Assembly (NCBI GenBank): GCA_966250325.1
Contig: CBINGY010000077.1
Location: 1-16,720, forward strand
DNA length: 16,720 nucleotides
DNA from: Jiulongibacter sp966250325
GTDB lineage: Bacteria > Bacteroidota > Bacteroidia > Cytophagales > Spirosomataceae
Reading direction: 5' to 3'
Shown: positions 6,343 to 13,500 of the stretch, piece by piece
How the letters are laid out: every line of letters begins with the position of its first letter
How positions within the stretch are numbered: the stretch's first letter is position 1
Notes under the pieces: generated by a model
Seen by the model: the letters and a program-made list of their open reading frames with translations, nothing else
The model's database searches: none
Told to the model about the DNA's origin: nothing
Made by a program: the position numbers and the translations under genes

Positions 6343-7026
6343 TAGCTCAAACAGACTCTTTGCATATGTATGAAGAATTAAAAAAACAATTGGAAGATAG
6401 TTATACTTATCATTTTTTCTTCAACCACGGAGTTTATGATGGACTAAAACATTATGAAGATTTAATTAGTGAAACAGAACTGTTCATTAAGACAAAAGTT
6501 GAAGTAATGGAAGGAAGCACAGAAGAAGAAACAATAGATGAACGATTTGGAAAGAGAATTCAATACGCAGGAATTTTCCCAAAAATACTTTGGAAGTCGT
6601 TGTTTTTAAGTACATACTTTTTACTTGAAAATTCTCTTGACCAGATATGCAAAAACTTAAAGAAATCAAATTCTTATAAATTAACACTTAAAGACATTAG
6701 TGGAAATGGAATTTTTAGGAGCAGTTTGTATTTGAAGAAAGTATGCAATATAACCAAGCCTTTTGAGACTCAACTTTGGACAGAAATCAATGACTTTAAT
6801 AAAATAAGAAATGTATTTGTTCATTCGGACGGAATATTACCTAAATCTGCCTCTGATACAATTAGGGTTTGTGAAAAGTATAGTCAAATTCAACTATCAG
6901 AATATGACGAAGATAATTTCATTATTAACATCGACTACGAATTTTGTAAATACTCTTTAGTGAATATTGAAAAACTAATAAATGAAGTACATTATGGAAT
7001 GCAAAATGAAAGAGTCAGCCATTAAC
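6334..7026. mobile_element. Candidate gene cassette carrying the HEPN gene
   Basis: The gene is bracketed by an inverted repeat pair: GTTAGTGGCTAGCTC (6334-6348) and the reverse complement of 7012-7026, GTTAATGGCTGACTC, agree at 12 of 15 positions. In an integron cassette the first bases (GTTrrry) are complementary to the AAC-ending box at its own 3' end, because they join in the excised circle. That is the pattern here. The right repeat overlaps the last codons and stop of the gene. No integrase is in the window. Inference from sequence only. Confidence 0.4.
6366..7025 (+). CDS. HEPN-type protein, possible RNase
   Basis: ATG at 6366 gives 219 residues (a TTG two codons upstream is possible). 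The protein is mostly helical. The key motif is KIRNVFVHSDG (146-156), with R148-N149-x3-H153: this is the Rx4-6H signature of HEPN domains, with the polar residue after Arg that is typical of HEPN ribonucleases. Before it, WTEINDFNKIRN is the characteristic helix of Abi- and RiboL-PSP-HEPN-like proteins, and SLFLSTYFLLENSLDQIC (78-95) could be the first long helix. HEPN proteins are toxins or defence effectors that cut tRNA or other RNA. There is no recognisable antitoxin partner next to it; it lies alone in what looks like a gene cassette. The family call rests on the short motif, so it is moderate. Confidence 0.6.
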   Translation: MYEELKKQLEDSYTYHFFFNHGVYDGLKHYEDLISETELFIKTKVEVMEGSTEEETIDERFGKRIQYAGIFPKILWKSLFLSTYFLLENSLDQICKNLKKSNSYKLTLKDISGNGIFRSSLYLKKVCNITKPFETQLWTEINDFNKIRNVFVHSDGILPKSASDTIRVCEKYSQIQLSEYDEDNFIINIDYEFCKYSLVNIEKLINEVHYGMQNERVSH

Positions 7027-7151
7027 AAGCGTTTGAACGCAAGGGAAGCTGAAGTGCTATATTCAGCATTTGTGCTTCTATTGGGCTTTTGTGCTAGATT
7101 GAACTTTTGTGCTTTTAATCCTGCCTGCGTCAAGCCCTAAACCGTTGGCTG
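7018..7151. repeat. attC-like recombination site between HEPN and DUF3800 genes
   Basis: The left end is GCCATTAAC (7018-7026) and the right end is GTTGGCTG (7144-7151). Inside, TTGAACGCAAGG (7033-7044) pairs with CCTGCGTCAA (7124-7133), leaving two unpaired adenines on the left arm. Unpaired bases on one arm are the mark of attC sites, where they direct the integrase to one strand. The total of about 134 bp is like long attC sites such as the Vibrio repeats. Three copies of TTTGTGCT lie in the centre. A covariance-model search would decide. Confidence 0.45.
7069..7113 (+). repeat. Three spaced direct repeats TTTGTGCT
   Basis: TTTGTGCT occurs at 7069-7076, 7088-7095 and 7106-7113, spaced 19 and 18 bp. 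The repeats lie in the unpaired centre of the attC-like site, roughly on one face of the helix every two turns or slightly less. They could be protein-binding repeats or the remains of slipped duplication. Confidence 0.6.
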
Positions 7152-7952
7152 TAATTACATGGGACAATTCTACATAGATGATAGTGTTCACGATGAAGCT
7201 GGTTTTATTATCGGGGCTTGCGTTTATACGAACATTGACCTTAACGACAAAATAGCTAACATCATTAAATCCTGCGGTTTCGACCCCGATGTTTTTGAAT
7301 ATAAAAGTAGTGCTAACTATTCTAAAAAACCTCTCGAAGCACAAGTTAGAGAAGAACTAAAAGGTTTGCTTATGGACAGTTGTCGGCTTGGCATAGTTGT
7401 GTTACCTAGGACAAAAAGAGAAGAGTTCGGCTTTGAATGTATAAAAGCTATTAAGCATTTTATCGACAACAATAAAATCAAAAAGCCTTTTGACATTTAT
7501 CTTGACCAAGGTATGTTTACTTCAAAAGACAAGGCGAGAAAGTTAATTGATAAGTTAAAATTCAACGACTGCAAATTTCATTTAGAACAAAGCTCACTTC
7601 AAATTAAGGGTATTCAGCTTGCTGACCTTGCTGCACATTTTGCATCTATTCAACTAAAAGACGCTTTAGGTTTAGTATCTAAAATGGTAAAAGCTGGTGA
7701 AAATTCTGGCTACGACCCAGACCTTGAGATTGAACTTGGATTTGAAATGTGGGCAACCCTTCGATATACATTTTTCAATAAAGGTTCAACTATATATACA
7801 GACGACCCAATTGCAGATGCAACTGTAAAAGTAGAACCTCATGGACTATTTATTTCAGACTACTGCGACAAACATTTGACCGAAACCGCAAGAACAAAAT
7901 TTGGAAAAGTTTATTTAGGATGCATACATTGAAAAGAACAACTACAGCTAAC
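7144..7952. mobile_element. Candidate gene cassette carrying the DUF3800-like gene
   Basis: GTTGGCTGTAATT (7144-7156) and the reverse complement of 7940-7952, GTTAGCTGTAGTT, agree at 11 of 13 positions and bracket the gene closely (start 7159, stop 7932). The same own-end complementarity is seen for the HEPN cassette, with different bases. This is expected for integron cassettes and not for insertion sequences, whose ends are the same in every copy. Confidence 0.4.
7159..7932 (+). CDS. DUF3800-like protein (RNase H-fold)
   Basis: A 257-residue protein that starts MGQFYIDDSV, with Asp7-Asp8 in the first strand as in DUF3800 (usual form hDES/hDDS). Other landmarks are FEYKSS with Glu47, FDIYLDQGMF (111-120) with Asp112/Asp116 on a second strand, LEQSSLQIKGIQLADLAAH (142-160) with Asp156 in the highly typical IQLADLAA motif. 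These acidic residues are placed as in RNase H-like nucleases, so a metal-dependent nuclease is possible, though the activity of the family is largely untested. DUF3800 genes are common in defence islands and mobile regions. The gene lies alone in its own candidate cassette. The ATG is 8 bp inside the cassette end. Confidence 0.7.
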   Translation: MGQFYIDDSVHDEAGFIIGACVYTNIDLNDKIANIIKSCGFDPDVFEYKSSANYSKKPLEAQVREELKGLLMDSCRLGIVVLPRTKREEFGFECIKAIKHFIDNNKIKKPFDIYLDQGMFTSKDKARKLIDKLKFNDCKFHLEQSSLQIKGIQLADLAAHFASIQLKDALGLVSKMVKAGENSGYDPDLEIELGFEMWATLRYTFFNKGSTIYTDDPIADATVKVEPHGLFISDYCDKHLTETARTKFGKVYLGCIH

Positions 7953-8080
7953 AACCTAGGCTTCGTTCGCCACAACGTGCCTGTAACCCTCCTCAAAAAT
8001 GTAACCTTCCCCAAAAATAGGACTAGTTAAAACGTAACCCTGTCGTAACTGCAAAACATTATCTAACATACTTTAACAAA
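7933..8080. other. Gap after the DUF3800-like gene with cassette end and tandem repeat
   Basis: No gene is seen. The cassette end CAGCTAACAACC (from 7945) is followed by GGC-TTCGTTC-GCC (about 7959-7971), then by the 18-bp tandem repeat at 7982-8017. A matching GTTAGC appears only at 8338-8343, so if this was an attC site it has been split or overwritten by the acyltransferase fragment and IS-like sequence. Confidence 0.4.
7982..8017. repeat. Tandem repeat, two 18-bp units
   Basis: TGTAACCCTCCTCAAAAA (7982-7999) is followed directly by TGTAACCTTCCCCAAAAA (8000-8017), 16 of 18 identical. A related CGTAACCC lies at 8033-8040. Repeats of this size are found inside the ends of IS21-type elements, so this may be an IS scar. 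Confidence 0.6.
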
Positions 8081-8209
8081 ACCATTTTTTCATTTACTTC
8101 ACGTTAGAATAACGAAACTTTAACCGATGAAGCGACTCCATTCTGTAGATAATCTGATGCTGTTTTTATCTGTTTTGGTGGTGCTTCATCACGTTCGTAT
8201 CGGTAATGG
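8081..8209 (+). repeat. Direct repeat of the acyltransferase promoter region and 5' end
   Basis: This segment is repeated at 8981-9111. The coding part (8127-8209 against 9029-9111) has 7 mismatches in 83 bp by eye. The upstream part (about 46 bp) is also alignable, with more differences, for example the shared TTTTTCATTT and CTTCAC stretches. Similarity stops sharply at 8209/8210. Confidence 0.85.
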
Positions 8210-8306
8210 TGAATATTCCGCCCTATTGAGCCACAGGTTCCGTTTTAAACTAAGCACCTTGCGGGGAAGTAACCGAAATCAAAGATTTTTTCTAGATTTA
8301 TCGTAG
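8127..8306 (+). pseudogene. Truncated acyltransferase-3 gene, 5' fragment
   Basis: The frame begins MKRLHSVDNLMLFLSVLVV and continues LHHVRIGNG, nearly the same as the first 27 residues of the complete acyltransferase at 9029, including the two histidines of the family. After 8209 the sequence changes to unrelated bases and the frame ends at a TAG (8304-8306), leaving 59 codons. The break coincides with the start of IS-like sequence (TGAATATTCCG). The remnant cannot make an active enzyme. Confidence 0.85.
8210..8258. mobile_element. Possible end of an IS21-type element (remnant)
   Basis: From 8210 the sequence starts with TG and contains two similar units: TTCCGCCCTATTGAGCCAC (from 8216) and TTCCGTTTTAAACTAAGCACC (from 8237), i.e. 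TTCCG-N-AGCCAC repeated with a spacing of about 21 bp. Repeated units inside a TG-starting end are typical of IS21-family elements, and their position exactly at the break in the acyltransferase copy supports an insertion scar. No transposase gene remains and the other end was not found. Family assignment is from memory of such ends. Confidence 0.35.
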
Positions 8307-8360
8307 GTAAAGGAAGTGAGTTTTTTCATGGACTGACGTTAGCACATTAACTCAAACAAA

Positions 8361-8783
8361 ATGCAAAACGACCAACCAACAGTATCAGAAAAATTAATTC
8401 TAACTGATAGAGGATCACGATTTGTAAATAAAATAGTAGACACAATAGGATTTTATTTTATCCTTTTTTTACAAGCAATGATATTGGATGGATGGCTGGG
8501 GATTATTCCTGAGGGCGGTTCGAATTGGTTCGTAGTATATTTCTTTCTCCTTTATATTATGTATCACGCTTTATTTGAGCACTTTTTCGGAAAGACACCT
8601 GGAAAATTTTTGACAAAAACTAAAGTTGTAAAAAAAGACGGAAGTAAACCCACATTTATGAACCTACTCGGACGGAATACAGCTCGACTGATTCCATTTG
8701 ACTCTTTTTCATATTTGTTTTCTGAAAGAGGTTTTCATGACGAAATATCCGACACTTATGTTGTAGAGGATATAAAGAAATAA
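8361..8783 (+). CDS. RDD-family membrane protein
   Basis: A 140-residue protein with the RDD layout. The first part is DRGSRFVNKIVDTIGFYFIL, with Arg20 and Asp27 at the start of the first membrane helix (28-43). A second helix lies at 54-72, followed by the conserved loop FGKTPGKFLTKTKVVKKDG (76-94), then GRNTARLIPFD (104-114) and GFHDEISDTYVV (124-135), which carries the last conserved aspartates. RDD proteins are small inner-membrane proteins of mostly unknown role; a few are linked with salt tolerance or ion transport. It lies between a truncated and a complete copy of an acyltransferase gene. GTTAGCAC (8338-8345), the same kind of motif as the cassette starts, lies 15 bp before the ATG, so it may be a third cassette, but no good partner repeat is seen after the stop (only TAATAAC). 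Confidence 0.8.
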   Translation: MQNDQPTVSEKLILTDRGSRFVNKIVDTIGFYFILFLQAMILDGWLGIIPEGGSNWFVVYFFLLYIMYHALFEHFFGKTPGKFLTKTKVVKKDGSKPTFMNLLGRNTARLIPFDSFSYLFSERGFHDEISDTYVVEDIKK

Positions 8784-9028
8784 TAACGTGATACAATCGA
8801 GTAGACGGCTCCACCAGTTGTAACTGATGGAATACACCTCTGGAACGCCAGCCAGGTTACAAAAGGAAGAAACAGCTTACTGAAAAGCTAATGCCCAAAC
8901 CTGGCTTGGCATAAGCTTGAGTAACAATTTTACCGGCCAAAGTAAAGCTCCAACCGCTGCTCCCAAAATGATATAGTTCCACCCAATTTTTCATTTTCTT
9001 CACATTAAACTACCAGAACCTTTGAGCG
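8784..9028. other. Gap between RDD and acyltransferase genes
   Basis: A hairpin CCACCAGTT-GT-AACTGATGG (8811-8830, 8 of 9 paired) follows the RDD gene without a T-tract. On the minus strand from about 8987 to a stop at 8877-8879 one frame reads as a very hydrophobic tail (NYIILGAAVGALLWPVKLLL and on), with no start unless one base is removed near 8982; it may be the remnant of a membrane protein gene. Bases 8981-9028 are repeated upstream at 8081-8126. Confidence 0.35.
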
Positions 9029-10153
9029 ATGAAGCGACTCCATTATTTAGATAATCTGATGCTATTTTTATCTGTTTTGGTGGTGCTTCATCACGTCTGT
9101 ATTGGTTATGGGACCATGGGCGGTTGGTGTTATGTAACTCCTGAGAAACTGACAGGCCCGGTGCAGCTCATTTTCTCCGCCTTATCGGGCATTGAAGCTT
9201 CCTTTTCCATGAGCCTTTTCTTCTTTATTTCCGGTTATTTAACCGCTCCGTCTTTAGATAAAAAAGGGGCTAATCAATTCATGAAAGACCGGTTGATCCG
9301 TTTGCTCATACCGCTGCTCTTTGTCATGATCCTGTTTTCTCCAAGTGTCTCCTATTTTGCCGAGTTACATAATCAATCCACCTCGCTCTCCTGGTTTGAG
9401 TATGTTCTGAAATCAAATCTTTCCTCTCCGAACACCTCGCACACCTGGTTTATTCTGGCCCTGATCGTCTTTGATTTACTGTACATCATTTATTGGAACT
9501 ACTTACGAACTACCTATTCCCTCTCGAAAACACTCTCTGATACCCTTCCGTCACACGCGGGCATCGGTTTGGTTATCGGTTTAATTTTTTTCTTAACCCT
9601 TACATCCCGACAAATCTATCCACTTGGGAAGCAGTTTATCGGTCTGGAATTCGCAAATTTTGTCCCTTACCTGTTCATGTACATGCTGGGAATTTTACTT
9701 TTCAGAAAACAATGGCTTGATACACTTCCTCAAAAAATAGCCGGATTCTGGTTTTTACTGGCTCTTATTTCGGCTGTTTATTTCTGCTACATCATTTATG
9801 CGATCACCCTAAATCCAGCGGCAGCTGAAACGTATGTTTCGGGGCTCAACTGGCAGTCAGCCTCTCTATCACTCACTCAAACGCTTATTTCTATTGGGTT
9901 TTCCGGTTTCCTGCTTCACTTCTTTCAGAACTATTTCAATGCTACCCATCCGCTTTTCTACAACATGCGGCTAAACAGATACGGAGTTTATATTTTTCAT
10001 CCGGCGGTGGTGGTAGGTGTCACCATTGCGTTGGAATATGTTTTTGTCCCTGTTTATGGCAAGTTTTTCATCGCATGCGTATTAAGTATCATCCTGTCAT
10101 TTATATTGGTGGCGTTCATTCGTAGAGTGCCATTTGTTAAAAGGGTTATTTAA
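9029..10153 (+). CDS. Acyltransferase-3 family membrane protein
   Basis: A 374-residue protein of normal length for the family, with about ten hydrophobic helices. Family marks are DNLMLFLSVLVVLHHV (8-23) with His21-His22, LFFFISGYL (63-71), the cytoplasmic DRLIRLLIP (87-95) with Arg88 and Arg91, SHTWFILALIVFDLLYI in the middle, and RYGVYIFHPAVV with His324 near the C-terminus. These inner-membrane enzymes move acyl groups (often acetyl) onto sugars, lipids or other extracytoplasmic molecules; the acceptor cannot be read from the sequence. Its base composition is closer to the flanking chromosomal genes than to the giant gene downstream. A truncated 5' copy lies at 8127 and a decayed 3' copy at about 15588, so the locus has been duplicated. 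Start ATG 9029 is confirmed by identity with the 5' copy. Confidence 0.88.
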   Translation: MKRLHYLDNLMLFLSVLVVLHHVCIGYGTMGGWCYVTPEKLTGPVQLIFSALSGIEASFSMSLFFFISGYLTAPSLDKKGANQFMKDRLIRLLIPLLFVMILFSPSVSYFAELHNQSTSLSWFEYVLKSNLSSPNTSHTWFILALIVFDLLYIIYWNYLRTTYSLSKTLSDTLPSHAGIGLVIGLIFFLTLTSRQIYPLGKQFIGLEFANFVPYLFMYMLGILLFRKQWLDTLPQKIAGFWFLLALISAVYFCYIIYAITLNPAAAETYVSGLNWQSASLSLTQTLISIGFSGFLLHFFQNYFNATHPLFYNMRLNRYGVYIFHPAVVVGVTIALEYVFVPVYGKFFIACVLSIILSFILVAFIRRVPFVKRVI

Positions 10154-10450
10154 CTTATCCTACAAGGCATTTAACGTAGAATTGAACCAAATAGACGCGA
10201 AAAAGGAATGAAAAGGTGAGAAAGCCTATTTAAGAGTTGGGGCATCGGATTAAGTTTCGCACTGAAAAGATCACTCTCACAATACGGCTAAAAGTTAGTG
10301 ACAACCTTGGAGACCCATTTCTAACCTTCGACCCTTTAAATAAAGCACATTAGGACGTTTAAACAAAGTTGTCCCAAACCACACACTCTAATTTTATACC
10401 ATCAAAAACAATTCAAAAAATAGATCAAAACAAATATCAGGGAGCCTTAC

Positions 10451-10477
10451 AAAAGCCACCAAATTCGGCCCTTTTTT
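10451..10477 (+). terminator. Weak terminator-like hairpin with T6
   Basis: AAAAGCC, loop ACCAAATTC, GGCCC then TTTTTT. The stem is short and has a 2-base bulge, so this is only a candidate. It would separate the giant gene from upstream transcription. Confidence 0.3.
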
Positions 10478-10519
10478 AAGCTCTCCAAGAATTATTTTGG
10501 ACAGGTGTGAAATAAAATA

Positions 10520-10549
10520 TTGGTAATTAGCCAAAAAATTATAATTTAA
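10520..10549 (+). promoter_or_regulatory. Promoter candidate for the giant NTPase gene
   Basis: TTG (10520-10522) lies 19 bp before TAATTTAA (10542-10549), the correct spacing for Bacteroidota -33/-7 elements, although the end of the -7 box differs from TAnnTTTG. It is 31 bp upstream of the ATG. Confidence 0.3.
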
Positions 10550-10580
10550 CATCAGTTAATCAATAATTATAAAACCCTTC

Positions 10581-13500
10581 ATGCCAGACTGCACGAACTA
10601 TTCACATCGGTCCTATGTAAAGAATATCCTCATAGAAATCCCTAATTATCGATTCCATCATCAGCCATTAACCGATGAAAGTTCTGTAAATGGTAATGGG
10701 AAATATGTTGGAAGGGAGAAAATAGAAATTCAGTTTAGACAATACTTAGAGAAAGGATGTGATAAAGGAGCATATCTGGTTTCGGGATTTAGAGGAATGG
10801 GGAAAACCTCTTTTGTACGAAAAGTAGTTGGAGAATATACGGAGTCTGAAAAGAAGAGAACAAGAAAACATGTCCATTCAATTAAATTAAGTTTTGCCCA
10901 ATCAGAAATTACTGAGAGGGATATACTTAAACAACTGATTCAGGAATTAATAAATGTGAGTGAAGAGCATGAAGCGATTCTTATTCAGAGGATATTTACA
11001 CCTTTAACAATCTTAATTTTTATACTCTCGCTCACCCTTCTTTTTCTTTTTGGTACAATAATTTTTGACACAAATAACCAAATTGAAGTTTTACGAGGTT
11101 TACAAGACTTCACCTCTATCAAAAATTATTACAACCCGAGAAAATTGGTTAAAATATTAGCCTCCTCGGCATTTGTGGGTGGGTCAATTGCTCTTCTGAT
11201 TACTTCACTGAATTTTTTTAATAGAAACAAGGATAATCTCAGCAAAATATTAAAGAAGAAGGGGTTATCAATAATTATTATCGGATTAATATGCTTTTCT
11301 CCACTGTTGCTGGCTGTAGACTATTTTGCTACCATTTCTATCGCTGTCTCACTCGCAGTGTTCCTTTTTATTTGGTCTTATTATTCAAAGGATGCTGAAA
11401 TAGTAAATAATTATCTGGACCTTAAGACACTCCAGTTTAGGTCAACGGCTAATACCAGAGAAGAGGATGGAATAGAAACATCCAGTGCTCAATATTTCCC
11501 GTTTTTCTTTACGAACAAAAGAAGCAAGGAATATCCCGTCTTTGGAGTCAAAGAAATAGAGAACGAGTTAATTCGAATTCTCAACAATTACAAAAATTGT
11601 AAGTTTATAATAATTTTTGACGAATTGGACAAGGTTGATGTCACTCTTTCAAGCGATATCTCTACCAGCTCTTTTGAATCATTCAAAAGTGAATTAAACT
11701 CTTACAACAAGACAAGAGAAAGAAGGTTGGCTGTTATCAATATCCTGGCATCACTTAAGTATTTTATTACCGAGGCTAAGGCAAAATTTATCTTTATTGC
11801 AGGCAGGGAAATGTTTGATGCGGCGTTGGCAGATGTCGCTGATAGGCAGAATTTTATTGGTAGTATTTTCCATCATGTCATTTATGTTGATAGTTTTTTA
11901 AAGGATGAAAGCAATAGTCCATCAGCGGGGTTATCTTCCATTGTTGAAATTTATCTTAGTCGAATATTTCTTGAGCCATATCTTCACTATTATAAGAAGA
12001 ACAAAGCCATAGACACTCTGAATCAAACTTTTCTAAAAAACTATTTTGAGTTTTTAAAGGCAAATCACGTCAAAGGAGGTAATAATTTGGAGGTTGAAGA
12101 TGCTCTTAAAGTAATATATGCTTTACAGAATTTCATTCTTTATTTAACATACCGCTTTAACGGCTCACCAAAGAAATTATCCAAGTTGATTGAAGAACAT
12201 ATCACCTTAATTTCGGCAGACAATAAAAGTTCCTTTAAGAATATTGTGGTGAAAACCAAAGGAAATTCTGAAAACTCCACTCAAAAACTAACGTTTGTGC
12301 TTTCCTATCAATTTCAATACAGAATCGGTTTTATTACATATCTTGTTCGACCATTTTTTCTTTCATTCTCATCTTATGCCAAAAGATTAAGCGATAACAT
12401 ATTAGTATCCATACCTTTCCTTCTGGATCATATTATTAAATTTCATCCATTCGCATTTTCCGTTCAAAATTTAGAATTACTTCCAGAGGTAATAGCAACT
12501 AACAGAAATCCTTATGTGAGGGACTTTGTTATTGAATTGATTGATTATCTAAAAGAGAATCACCTTTCTCAGACTGAAATGGGTCTCTTTGATTACAAAT
12601 TCATCAAAAGGACAGCAAATGAGATTGCTTACTTGTCTCAGGTATTCGAAGACGAATCGGCCGCATTTAACTTTTCTCTTGATGAAATGTACGCGATCAA
12701 GCTCTATCTTTATTCAAGAATTAAAGAGGTTCAGGACAATCAGAAAAGCCTGAATTCCGCCTTAACAGAAAAACAAAGACACCATTCGATTTCTCTTCTG
12801 TATTCTCTATTAGGAGATGTTCATTATTTTGATCAAGAGTATGATACTGCCATCGTCTCATATCTTGACAGCTTGTCAGCAATTGATAAAACGGATGGAT
12901 TGAATGATCAAGATTTGGTAGTTTCTCGAATGAGATTAAAATTGAAAGTGGGTTTACTCTATGAAAGAATCCAGAAATATGATATGGCTATCGCTTATTA
13001 CAATGATGCGATTAATTTCTATTTAGAATTATTAGAACCTTATCTACTAAACGATCCAAGATTGCAGGGAGACAGGAGACACAACGCAGTTGACGAAAAT
13101 CGAAAACATTCGGATGAAGAAGGAGGCTTAAAGGATTTAAATTTCTATGATTCAACAATTCACCTTTTATTTCAAGCATTTGTATCCACTTTGTCGGTTT
13201 TAGAGAAAAGTAATATTCATGGAGTTAGCAATGAAAAACTAGTTGAAATAACATTGCTCGCTATGAAAATTGGGAAGAATAAATTCAAAAATCATGACAG
13301 TTTTTTACAATTAAGCGATTTGTTTAATGACATCGGTGCTCTCATGTTTTTTAAAAATAATGTGATTCTCAAAGATTTGCACCTATTCAGTAAACTTGTT
13401 GATCACCCGTATAAGGATTTAGAATTTCATGATGTCAAAGAGGAGGACTTAATAAAAGAATTGGTTTTTTTAAGATATAGTGTAGAGCATACATTCTCTA

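Larger units (their letters stand above)
10154..10580. other. Long AT-rich leader region before the giant NTPase gene
   Basis: No open reading frame of note on either strand. It contains a weak terminator-like element at 10451-10477 and a promoter candidate at 10520-10549 just before the giant gene. The first 230 bp show nothing I can name. A regulatory RNA is possible but not supported by anything specific. Confidence 0.4.

Noticed and set aside
7069..7113. Short CRISPR array
   Set aside because: The repeats are only 8 bp with 10-11 bp between them, far below repeat and spacer sizes, and no cas genes are present.
7081..7344. Minus-strand open frame over the start of the DUF3800-like gene
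   Set aside because: It is a shadow; the plus-strand frame carries conserved motifs throughout.
6366..7932. HEPN and DUF3800 genes as a two-gene toxin-antitoxin operon
   Set aside because: They are 133 bp apart with a structured site between them and separate bracketing repeats; no antitoxin-like protein is recognisable.
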